From contig JASCIV010000472.1 in NCBI GenBank assembly GCA_030374735.1, forward strand, positions 1 to 19,030: a stretch of DNA of 19,030 nt, written 5' to 3'. The translations under genes and the position numbers were made by a program. This DNA is from Gracilaria caudata (Eukaryota; Rhodophyta; Florideophyceae; Gracilariales; Gracilariaceae). Under the pieces are notes generated by a model, which did not search any database, was not told the DNA's origin, and saw only the letters and a program-made list of their open reading frames with translations. Below are positions 1 to 7,810 of the stretch, piece after piece (the stretch's first letter is position 1; each line of letters begins with the position of its first letter).

Positions 1-1928
1 GAGTAAGGAGCAGAACGAAGGCCTCAACAGTGTTGAGTCAACACGAGCAGCCTACGCCCAACCATGACAATCAATAAGCCATTCTCTCTCTTTCGTTTCG
101 AGAATAATACATACAAGCCGACAGACAAGATCATTATCGAAGTTGTACCAACTTCACGGAAGGTTGTTTGCGGAGGTTGTAGAATCAAAACTGGAAAAGT
201 AGTCGCCATCCGATTCGGCGCGGTGGCATCCAGGTTTTCGACAACAAAAAGAGCCACTGGCGGCGTCCTGTCGTATATTTAAAAATGTTTGAGGAAAGAT
301 CATGAGAGAAAAAGATTCAAGAAGTTCCCCTTTTTGTTGCAATTCGGAGAATGAGAGTAGCAGCAAAAGGATGGATGGTGATACACAGAAAAGATGATGA
401 CTGCACAATCCCAATTCAACGCTGCGACCCTGCAACACTAGGGCATGGACGTAACTGATGTGAAACGAGGCTTATCCTCGTACTCGGGACAACGTCATCA
501 GGATCGTTGACTTTTTAATCCATTTGCCGTTGTCGGGGAAGTTGCCCGTTCTCTAAACAAGTCGCGTCGCCGTCGTTAACCGTGTCGGTATTCTTTGTTG
601 CAACCAATTTCGCCTTATTCGTAGCTCTGCCTTGCCTGCTACAAGCGTAAAAGGACATCCCATCTGAAACTCAGTCTCGAAATAAACGCGGTCCTCATTT
701 CCTTCGTCACCGCCACACAATCCAAGGTGTTGATCACGCAAGGTTGTATCAGTACCTTTCGTATCCGCAGACAACGCAATGTATACGCATCAGAATCGTT
801 CCTCCACCTCCGCGTGCACGGGAATTGGACCAAACTAGTTGACCTCATTCCTCATTGAAGGGGTGGCGGAAATTTTTAGAGTCGTATATGCATGTGTCCC
901 ATTGAACTGCCTGCATATGCGAGTTGTAGTAGGGTTCAAAATCAATCCCTTGCATCATACAGCTGCCCTTCTTAGTACGAAGGTACGCGTTCGTACACAC
1001 TGGGAAAAAGAAGCGATCCGATCCGATCCGATCCGATCTGACCTCGAGAGCTTTGCGGGTACGTAGATAATCCGTGCGAAGTCGTTCTATGGCACTCATT
1101 GCATGATCCACCGGTTCGTTCTATCTTTCTCCGCCACATTTCATTGTCGCAAGTGGTCGTCGTGCCGGCTGCTTCCGCTTTTCAGCTCCAAATGCTCCCA
1201 ACACTGTCCGTTGCCCTCTATCGCCCGTCGATGTTCCGCAACGTCCGCCACCGTTTTTCAGCATTGCCACCCGCACGCTACCACGACCTTGTCGCTCGCT
1301 CTTCCCCATCCGACACTCTCCATCATATAGCTCCCGCTGCTGACTGCTGCTAACTGCTGCTACTAGTTATATCCTTCGTCAACTCCGTCTCCTTCGCCAC
1401 AGCTGCCCTGTCTTTGGCACTACCGTAATGCGCATCATCCTGCCATCATCGCGCCCGCCTCCAGCTTTCCGTGTTTGGTATGCAACTTCTTCCACGACAA
1501 TTACACTTGCAATGAGTCACCTACTCCCCGCCATGTTAGAAGTTGTAAATACCATCATGTTGACCAGTTTTCGACACTGTGATACTGAGCTTTTCGCCTG
1601 GAAAGGCTTTTGGGGGCTTGGAAGCTCATTAGTATCAGCGCAAATTCGGATGAGTGGCCAAGCAACTTTGCTTTGAGCGCTTTTTTTTTCTTAAAGGCTT
1701 TGCAAGTCACATCAGATGATCTGCTATTGCGCGTTAGTGCGCAGCGTAAGGAAGGACGTTCTAGATGACGGGGTGATCTCTTTTGCCAATGTTCGTTGCG
1801 CCAGTTTCAACAAAAGTTTCCATACAAACGCAATCCACAAGCCTTGCCCAAATCCACATCGCCAAAGTCATGGTAACACGAAAAAACAAAGAAGGCATGT
1901 ACCGCTGAAGGTGGCGTGTGTGACGCAT
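1..1928. other. Region without a supported gene
   Basis: Only short overlapping open frames (all under about 140 codons) occur on both strands and none shows a recognisable domain. The stretch next to 1929 should include the 3' untranslated region of the minus-strand membrane-protein gene. I see a (GATCC)n tract at 1015-1039, a TGC-rich microsatellite-like stretch around 1330-1362 and a T-run near 1681-1690. No tRNA or rRNA was recognised. Small spliced exons cannot be excluded. Confidence 0.5.
1015..1039. repeat. (GATCC)n pentanucleotide tract
   Basis: Four perfect GATCC units are followed by one GATCT variant. It lies in non-coding DNA. In antisense translation it produces an artificial Arg-Ser-Asp pattern, so frames through it should not be read as genes. 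Confidence 0.85.
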
Positions 1929-3652
1929 CTACTCGCGTCTAGAGTGACACGCTTCATCGCTTCGGGCGCGGCGACAGATGCTCCTCCCCCACCAAGCATA
2001 TATTGCAAGCACCACCGCGTCAGCTACCAACAGCAACCCCAAAACAGTGTCAACCCGCAGCAAGGCACAAACCAGAGCACTCAAATATTGCGCCGTCCAC
2101 CACATTGCAGTCACCACATGCACAGCGGTGGTTAAGATCCACCATGCCTTGCGTCCCTTCCAGCGAAACATCAAATCTCGTCGTCCTTCCGCACCATTGA
2201 TTGCCATCTGAGTCACGCAATGGATGACCATCAACATGGCGCAATGTACCAGTAACACAAGTTTTGCTTGTGCAGAGAACGGAAGAAAGGCCCACAGCAG
2301 CGCTTGGATGGTGGCTTGCGCAGCACCGAATCCGATGCCGGTCACGCCGCCTGTGAGAATATAGCCGTCTATTTCACGCTGCGCTTCATTCGCAACGTGG
2401 CGGTACGTTTTGGACAGATGCCATTGAATCAATGATTGAAGCAGCGTACGACCGATGTACATGAATGGAACGGATATGAGCATGATTGTGAGCAAAGCTA
2501 CCACCCATCGAGGGTCCACATGCAGAAAGTCGTACGCGTCACACATCTGATACGCTTCCTTTGTTTCTGACGTTGGAGTGAGAAGCAACGAGCGAAACGC
2601 ATCGCGCAGGGAATGCTGACCGGCTGCCACCTTCAGAATCTCATCCAAGGTGCGTTTGGCCTCACCAGAGATGGTAGAACTTGAAACGATTTGTGGCGTT
2701 CTAGAGCCGAGACTCAAGCGCAGAGCATTGAATCGTTCTTCCACAGCAGGCCACGTGGTTTTGACAATGGCAATTATTTGCACGAACGGCCCTTCAGAGC
2801 TGGTATTCTCAAACGACAAGCGGTCAAACAACAAGGTCAAGTTTGACTTGAGCTCATCGAAAATCAAACTCTCGTTGTTGTACGACTCGCCGTTTCTGAT
2901 CAAATCGGTGAATTGCGCAGAGTGCAGCGAGTTGTTGAGTATGTTGGACAAGTTGCGCCTCGCTTCCATCAGCACCGGCGTGCGCGAAAAGTTGCCTAAC
3001 AGCTCAATGTATTGCACACCCGAATCAAACCCTGTTTGATTCGCAATGGACAGATATTTTGTGAACGCGTGGTCGGCATCCGCGGAAAGACGCGTGTAGT
3101 TGAGGTTTGTGAAAAGCGTCTGAACGGAGTGCGTGAGATTGTGGCATTTGGGCACCAGTTGCGACGAAATCACTTCAGCCTGCGCGTACTCAATGATTTG
3201 ATGAACGGAAGAAGTGAGCATGGCAGTGTGATTGGCCATACCAACAACTCTATGCAAAGCCCAGTGCACTACAACGGCCGCCGCTACGACAGCAGCCGCC
3301 AACAGCGCGAGAGCGGGCACAAACGGTTGCAGCAGCCAGACGCGAGCAAACAGGTCGATGATCGGCAGAACAAAAAACGCGTACATGAACTGGCGACGCA
3401 CAAACGACTTGGGTACGACTGCCGCGTTGATGGCTGCGTGAAGCGCATCCGCCAGCAACAGCGAAAGCACAAACGGCGTGAGCACCGCGAGGATACCGGA
3501 GAACAATCCCATTTGGCAGCGTCTCGAGGGCGTGTGCAATGCAAGGCTGGCCTCGAAAAGTAGCTCGTCAGAGCTGCGCAGCACATGATGATCATGACGA
3601 AGCACCACCGGCGACGAGTTGCGCAACACACGGCTTTTGAACAAAAGCTCAA
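1929..3652 (-). CDS. Polytopic membrane protein with heavily N-glycosylatable loop (main exon)
   Basis: Function unknown. The open frame ends at TAG 1931-1929. The first ATG inside it is at 3512 (527 residues), but the frame is coding-like further upstream and seems to be entered by splicing at 3652 (see intron). From Met 3512, hydrophobic segments lie near residues 3-25, 43-61 and 64-86. A soluble region of about 240 residues follows, with ten N-x-S/T sequons between residues 94 and 236. Then come about five more hydrophobic segments near 337-355, 388-412, 416-438, 457-484 and 490-508, and a short basic tail. The sequon cluster implies that the central loop is luminal or extracellular and that the protein enters the secretory pathway. 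The layout of hydrophobic ends around a large glycosylated loop recalls prominin, Tweety or DC-STAMP proteins, but I see no family signature and assign none. The frame is certain; the N-terminus is not. Confidence 0.75.
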
Positions 3653-3729
3653 CTGCGCGAACACAAGCAGAAACCAAGAAGCCGAGCAAGACCAGAAATG
3701 CACCGGTGTACACCGCCCGTACCACTTAC
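3653..3729 (-). other. Candidate spliceosomal intron (77 bp)
   Basis: On the minus strand a consensus donor GTAAGT (3729-3724) follows GC. A pyrimidine-rich stretch then leads to the acceptor CGCAG ending at 3653. Removing the 77 bp joins the upstream hydrophobic frame (one leftover base, phase 1) to the large downstream frame in phase, creating a Leu codon at the junction. Without splicing the downstream frame is closed by TAA 3728-3726, which is part of the donor itself, and has no ATG until 3512. Donor, tract, acceptor and phase all agree, so I consider it likely. Confidence 0.6.
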
Positions 3730-3880
3730 GCAAAGCTTTTTGGGTGAGCCAATTGCAAGGTGGCAACACTACGAGCAAAGCAAGAAGGGTCAGCACTCTT
3801 TGAGCGCGCACGACACGCTTGCTGCGCGCGCGACGTCGGCGATCTTGAACAAGCCGCGCTGTGAGAGCAGCTGCATCAGC
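3730..3880 (-). other. Candidate upstream exon (signal-anchor-like segment)
   Basis: This minus-strand frame is open from just after TGA 3883-3881 to the donor at 3729. It encodes an Arg-rich stretch followed by a Leu/Val-rich hydrophobic run, which looks like a signal peptide or first membrane segment. It joins in phase to the membrane-protein exon. No in-frame ATG is present, so either a further 5' exon exists or this is not coding. A possible acceptor is the CAG ending at 3859, preceded by a pyrimidine tract and a CTGAT branch-like element. The ATG at 3876-3874 is in another frame and soon hits a stop. Confidence 0.35.
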
Positions 3881-4122
3881 TCACGTCGAGAGCGCAGCAA
3901 ACAAAGTGCAACAGCAATTGGCACTCAAAACGCGCTGCGCGCACATTTGCGGCACGTCACGTGCACCGCCCGTAAACGAAGCGCACGCGCGCGGAAAGCG
4001 GCCCACTCGCCGCGTACGCGCAAAACACGCAGCGCCGCGCATCGCACCCATCGCGCATGCCACAGCAGCAACCAAAACAAACCGCAACAAAAAAACAGTC
4101 TCACATTCGCTCACAAAGCGCG

Positions 4123-4947
4123 TCAAAGCTCGGCGCGCTCGTCAAGCTCGTTGTACCAGCCCAGCAGGCACCAGCGCGACAGACAGCCCGCGTACACATA
4201 CACAAAGCGCTCGTAATCCACGCAAAGCAGCACCGAGAACACACCAAAGTCGTACAGCACCGGCGGTCGAACCTTCAACAAATACGGCGCCGCGCGCACG
4301 CGCACCCGTTCCACAAACGCGCCCTTCCGCCGCGCCAGCGCCGGCGCCTGTTCGCTCACCCACGCCACGAAGCTACCCACATCCGGTCTGCTCGCAAAGC
4401 ACACCAGCGCGCCCAGCAGCACCACCGCCAGCGCATGCGCGCCACACAAGCCCACCAGCACCACGCCGCCGCCCACCGTAGCCACCACCGCCACCGCCAG
4501 CATCTTGCGCCCCGTCGGCGACAGCCATCCCACGCCCATGCGTCGCCTTCCCCTTCCGCGCGTCGCCACCGTGGCGGCCTCCTCCAGCGCACCCGCGTCG
4601 CCCAACCGTCGCTCCGCCGCCACGCTCGCCGCGCCCGCCACGCCCACCGCCGCGCGCAGCACGCGCCCGCGCGTGGCGCCCATGCGCGCCACGCCTCTCA
4701 GCAGCATTGCGCGCGCGTCCGCATGCAGCACCACCAGCGCGTCGCCCACGCGCGCCAGTCGCGGTGCGCGCGGCGCCGGCGAGCGCCACGACGGCGCGAG
4801 CGACGCGCGCGGCGGCGGCGCCGGCGGCGGCGGCGCGCCGCGCGTGGCGAAGGCGCGCGCGCGCGGCGGCAGTGATTGCAGAGCGCGCCGCGAAGGCGGT
4901 TGTGAAAGCGCGAGACGCGCGCTTTGTAGCAGTTTGCAGGCGTACAT
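4123..4947 (-). CDS. Probable organelle-targeted membrane protein, unknown function
   Basis: A 274-residue frame. ATG 4947 is the first Met after an in-frame TAA at 5004-5002, and the stop is TGA 4125-4123. Residues 1-37 are rich in Arg, Ser, Ala and Leu with no acidic residues and contain a RAFATRG-like stretch, which is typical of a mitochondrial (or plastid) presequence. A Pro/Ala/Arg-rich low-complexity linker follows (about 38-65), then an Ala/Arg-rich possibly helical region (66-147) and a strongly hydrophobic stretch at about 149-185 that could hold one or two membrane spans. The C-terminus has an aromatic, conserved-looking segment (about 228-268: Tyr-Asp-Phe-Gly and several Trp/Tyr) ending in acidic residues. 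I do not recognise the family. An inner-membrane location is inference. Codon use is extremely GC-rich, like its neighbours on this strand. Confidence 0.7.
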   Translation of the reverse strand: MYACKLLQSARLALSQPPSRRALQSLPPRARAFATRGAPPPPAPPPRASLAPSWRSPAPRAPRLARVGDALVVLHADARAMLLRGVARMGATRGRVLRAAVGVAGAASVAAERRLGDAGALEEAATVATRGRGRRRMGVGWLSPTGRKMLAVAVVATVGGGVVLVGLCGAHALAVVLLGALVCFASRPDVGSFVAWVSEQAPALARRKGAFVERVRVRAAPYLLKVRPPVLYDFGVFSVLLCVDYERFVYVYAGCLSRWCLLGWYNELDERAEL

Positions 4948-5249
4948 GAAAACGACTGGCTGTGTGTGAGAGCAACAACGCGCACGCTGCGCCAAAGCAG
5001 GTTACATTGAAACTGCGCTGGCGCGATCGCGATGACACCAGCACAGCCACAAGCAAAAGCCGCACCGAACTCGGCCGCAAGTTCACGACGACGACCACCA
5101 CGCACGACGCCGCTCTTCTGCGCACACGAACAAGCGAAGGCGCACACAAGCCGCGATCGCCAATTATTGGTGCGCGTGTCCTCAAAAAAACGGCGCGCTC
5201 GCAACGCGCCACGTGCGACACGTGTGCACCACGTGGCCGCAACCGCCGA
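4948..5249 (-). promoter_or_regulatory. Short intergenic region with CCAAT palindrome and three CACGTG boxes
   Basis: This 302-bp gap separates the lipid-kinase stop from the start of the organelle-targeted protein and must hold the 3' signals of the first and, probably, the promoter of the second. A palindrome CCAAT-T-ATTGG lies at 5160-5170. Three CACGTG hexamers lie at 5210-5215, 5219-5224 and 5230-5235. CACGTG is the G-box/E-box core bound by bZIP and bHLH factors. The hexamer also occurs several times inside the GC-rich coding regions here, which lowers its weight. Confidence 0.35.
5184..5210 (-). terminator. Terminator-like GC hairpin plus T7 tract after the lipid kinase
   Basis: On the minus strand, 39 bp past the kinase stop, GGCGCG (5210-5205) and CGCGCC (5197-5192) form a perfect six-pair stem with a 7-nt loop, followed by G and seven T (5190-5184). 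This has the shape of a bacterial intrinsic terminator. In a eukaryotic nucleus polymerase II does not use such signals, so it may be chance in CpG-rich DNA. The structure is plain to see; the function is doubtful. Confidence 0.3.
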
Positions 5250-6362
5250 TTACTTGGCGCCTCTCGCGCGTCGCAACGCCGCCACCACCAGCGTGAGCAC
5301 CAGCGCGCCGCGCACGTTTCTTGCCAGTCGCAGCAGCGCGCGGCTGAAGCGTCGTCGTCGTCGCGACACCAGCTCCGCCTTGGGCGCCACAACGTCCACA
5401 AACGGCGCGTCTCCGCTCAGCAGCACGCTCACGGGCGTGCTGCCCAGCAGCTCGCCGTCCACCACCACCTGTTGCGGCGGCTCACACCGCACGTGGATCT
5501 CGCTGGCGCGCATGCCAAACACACTCGCGCGCCGCTCTCGCACGCGCAGCAGCGCGCTTTTCAGCAGCGCCAGCACCGTGCGCAGCGTGCGCAACGGCGG
5601 TTCGGCGGCGATGCACACCAGTTCGAGCAGCCCGTCGTCCGGTTTGATGGAGCCTATACCGTGCGCCAGCACCGATGTGACGGGCGCCGCGTTGGCGATC
5701 GTGACGCCCTTGAGCACCAGCGACTTGAGTTGGATCTGCTGCGCCTGTAACTCGCCGCGCGCAAATACCTGACTGTCCGACACGTGCTTGAGCAGCACGT
5801 GCGTGAGGAAGTGCGGCTGTCGATAGATGGATTGTATGCCACAAATACCGTACGCCAACGCGCCAAACATGCGCTTCATGCGTCGACGCGCGCCGCTCAC
5901 CGCGCGCGCCTCCAGCCCCACGCCCGCCAGCAGCAGCATACGTTCCTCGCGCCCGTCGATGCGCACCACGGGGAAGTCGACGCGTCGCACACAGCCGGCG
6001 GCCACCATGCGCGCGGCGCGACGCACGTTGCAGGGGATGTCGAGCGCGTTGCAGAATGCGTTGGCGGTGCCTCTCGGAATGACGGCGAGCACCAACTCGC
6101 GCTCGCCGCGCTGGTGGTGCGCGGCGTGAATGGCGGAGGCGACGGCGGTGATGGTGCCGTCGCCGCCGCACGCCACCAGCAGATGCGCGCCGTCGTCGAT
6201 GGCGCGCTGCGCGAGATGCTGCGCGTCGTTTTCGCGCGTGGTGTGCCAGATGAGCACGCGCGAGAACGACGCGCCCAGCTCGTGGCGAATGATGCACACA
6301 TCGCGCGCAGGGTCTCTGGTGCCGCTCACCGCGTTGAACACAACGTCTGCGCGCGCGCGCAT
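5250..6362 (-). CDS. Diacylglycerol/lipid kinase, cyanobacterial YegS/BmrU type
   Basis: A 370-residue member of the diacylglycerol kinase catalytic-domain family (YegS/BmrU/sphingosine-kinase fold), which phosphorylates a lipid hydroxyl using ATP. Visible motifs in order: N-terminal FNAVSG (about 9-14), the nucleotide-binding loop CGGDGT (65-70), PRGTANAF (96-103), LAGVGLEA (145-152), ANAAPVTSVLA (223-233), DDGLLEL (242-248) and VVDGE (300-304). This spacing and the TANAF and VTSVLA wording match my recollection of cyanobacterial members more than eukaryotic sphingosine kinases. ATG 6362 is the first Met after in-frame TAG 6425-6423. The protein begins directly at the domain without a transit peptide, so it is either cytosolic or inserted otherwise. 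The C-terminus is Arg-rich with a short hydrophobic run (about 352-363), a possible membrane anchor. It lies 71 bp behind the nicotianamine synthase-like gene. The exact lipid substrate cannot be read from sequence. Confidence 0.88.
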   Translation of the reverse strand: MRARADVVFNAVSGTRDPARDVCIIRHELGASFSRVLIWHTTRENDAQHLAQRAIDDGAHLLVACGGDGTITAVASAIHAAHHQRGERELVLAVIPRGTANAFCNALDIPCNVRRAARMVAAGCVRRVDFPVVRIDGREERMLLLAGVGLEARAVSGARRRMKRMFGALAYGICGIQSIYRQPHFLTHVLLKHVSDSQVFARGELQAQQIQLKSLVLKGVTIANAAPVTSVLAHGIGSIKPDDGLLELVCIAAEPPLRTLRTVLALLKSALLRVRERRASVFGMRASEIHVRCEPPQQVVVDGELLGSTPVSVLLSGDAPFVDVVAPKAELVSRRRRRFSRALLRLARNVRGALVLTLVVAALRRARGAK

Positions 6363-6369
6363 GGTACCG

Positions 6370-6371
<2 letters not shown>

Positions 6372-6406
<35 letters not shown>

Positions 6407-6410
6407 TGTG
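6372..6410. repeat. (TG)n microsatellite between two genes
   Basis: About 15 uninterrupted GT units on the + strand, then a GG interruption and three more. It lies entirely in the 71-bp gap between the synthase stop (6434) and the lipid-kinase ATG (6362), ending 9 bp short of that ATG. A kinase transcript reading the minus strand would therefore carry a (CA)n leader. Confidence 0.95.
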
Positions 6411-6433
6411 TTGCGTTCTGTTCTACTGTTTTA

Positions 6434-7810
6434 TTACTTGATGTGCAGCTCGAGCGAGTTGAGAATGTGCGCGTCGAACACGTGTGTGGGCTGCGTGTGA
6501 CGCTTCTCGTCCAGTACGTGTCCACGTCGGTCCACGTGTTGCACGGGCACCACCAACGCCACGCGTCCATCGCCGCCGTCACGTCGCGCGCACGCGCGTT
6601 GGTACGCCACGCGCGCCGTGAGGCCGTGCGCCGTGCGCAGCACCACCAACGGCGCGTGCGCCTCGCCGTGCGCGTCGCGCACGTCGCGCACGTCGCGCAG
6701 CACCTGTCGGCGCGCGCCGTCGCCCAGCAGCGCCGCCACAAACAGCACGTCGCAGCGGATGTGCTCGCGCCGCTCGCGCGCGCGCGCGTCGTCGTCGCCG
6801 TTGTCGCCGCCGCCGCCGCCGCCGCCGCGGCGCGCAAAGCGCAGCTGTTGCGCGTCGGCGCACACGATGCACACGCGGTTGCGCGGCATGATTTGCAGCG
6901 CCTCCCACTTGTGCAGCAGCTGACGAGAAATGGCCACCGCTTGCTCGTCGCAGTCGATCAACGTCACGTGCATGTCGCCCAGCGCGCTCAGTAGCAGCCC
7001 GCTCAGCGGTAACGGCCCGCTGCCGCAGAACGCCACGCGCAGCTCGCCGCGCGCGCTCGTTTGCTTTGCTTCGTCGCGCGCCGCGTCGCCGCTCACGCTG
7101 CGCGGACTGTTGTTGTTGTTGTGCGCGTGGTGATGACAGCATAGCGTCTCACGAAGCACTTGGTACTCCTTCTGTACCATATGTTCGTAGTTTGCTGTGT
7201 ACGGAAACTCTGCAGCCGCCTCACAGATACGACGCACGTAGTCGTGCTGTTTGTTCACCGTGTGTTGCTCACTGAGCGCGAGCAACTTGTGCGCGTAGAA
7301 CAGTTCCAAACGACCCTCTGCGCGCGTGGCCACGTCTCGAATCATCGACGCGCGCGCGCTTGCCAGCGGCGTGTGGTCGATGAAGGCGCAGATTTGCTTT
7401 TGCAGCTCGCAGAACTCGGAGGGCGAGATGCAGCCGTCGCACGTGCCGGCCTGTAGATGGCGCACCAGCTCACTGAGCGTGCTGTTGATGGTGGCGCACG
7501 GGTCCAGTTGTTCGTCCGGCTCGTGTGCAAAGCGTTCGAGACGATGGAAGATGCTTTTGGGCGTGTTGTTGTTGTGGTGGTGGTCGTGTGTGTGTTGCGC
7601 GTCGAATACATCGCTTCCAAACATCTGTTCGATGATGAGGCGTGCCTGTGCGCTCAACACGTGCTCGCGCACAACGCGTTCGCGCTTGTCTGCGCCAACG
7701 TCGTGATCATCGTGCTGCACGTCGTGGCGCGAGTGCATCGCCCTCAGCTGCTGTTGCTCCGCGTCGTGTTGCGCTTCGCGGCACCACTCCGTCATAGCGT
7801 GAAACACCAT
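6434..7810 (-). CDS. Nicotianamine synthase-like protein with His-rich inserts
   Basis: A 458-residue protein. ATG 7810 is the first Met after in-frame TAG 7870-7868, and the stop is TAA 6436-6434. Nicotianamine synthases condense aminopropyl groups of S-adenosylmethionine into nicotianamine, a chelator of Fe, Cu, Zn and Ni. The family pattern is visible in order: AEGRLE (about 164-169), FPYTANY (202-208), the Rossmann glycine loop FCGSGPLPL (261-269), acidic strand end IDCDEQA (285-291), DVLFVAALLG (354-363) and LRTAHG (391-396). These align by eye with plant synthases. It is longer than the roughly 320 residues usual in plants, through an N-terminal extension and insertions. Three segments are rich in His/Asn/Asp (about 26-40, 71-82 and 225-236), and a seven-Gly run with an Asp/Arg-rich tail (about 329-349) interrupts the methyltransferase-like core. 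The inserts may be disordered or metal-binding. Cytosolic location is inference. Confidence 0.85.
   Translation of the reverse strand: MVFHAMTEWCREAQHDAEQQQLRAMHSRHDVQHDDHDVGADKRERVVREHVLSAQARLIIEQMFGSDVFDAQHTHDHHHNNNTPKSIFHRLERFAHEPDEQLDPCATINSTLSELVRHLQAGTCDGCISPSEFCELQKQICAFIDHTPLASARASMIRDVATRAEGRLELFYAHKLLALSEQHTVNKQHDYVRRICEAAAEFPYTANYEHMVQKEYQVLRETLCCHHHAHNNNNSPRSVSGDAARDEAKQTSARGELRVAFCGSGPLPLSGLLLSALGDMHVTLIDCDEQAVAISRQLLHKWEALQIMPRNRVCIVCADAQQLRFARRGGGGGGGDNGDDDARARERREHIRCDVLFVAALLGDGARRQVLRDVRDVRDAHGEAHAPLVVLRTAHGLTARVAYQRACARRDGGDGRVALVVPVQHVDRRGHVLDEKRHTQPTHVFDAHILNSLELHIK
6806..6827. repeat. (GCC)7 tract encoding poly-Gly
   Basis: A trinucleotide run inside the nicotianamine synthase-like gene, read on the minus strand as seven Gly codons. 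It sits in a predicted surface loop between two core strands. Its in-frame nature fits length-variable microsatellite expansion in a tolerant loop. Confidence 0.85.

Noticed and set aside
3012..3563. 183-codon + strand frame inside the membrane-protein gene
   Set aside because: It is antisense to a clear coding frame with membrane segments, and its Arg/Gln/His-rich product is the usual shadow of that gene.
4057..4875. 272-codon + strand Arg/His/Ala-rich frame
   Set aside because: It is antisense to the organelle-targeted protein. GC-rich DNA keeps several frames open here, and the Arg/Ala/His repeats are composition artefacts.
5482..6837. 451-codon minus frame with a Thr-His repeat
   Set aside because: It overlaps both the synthase and kinase genes in a shifted frame. 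The repeat is the (CA)n microsatellite and the rest is Arg/Ala-rich noise.
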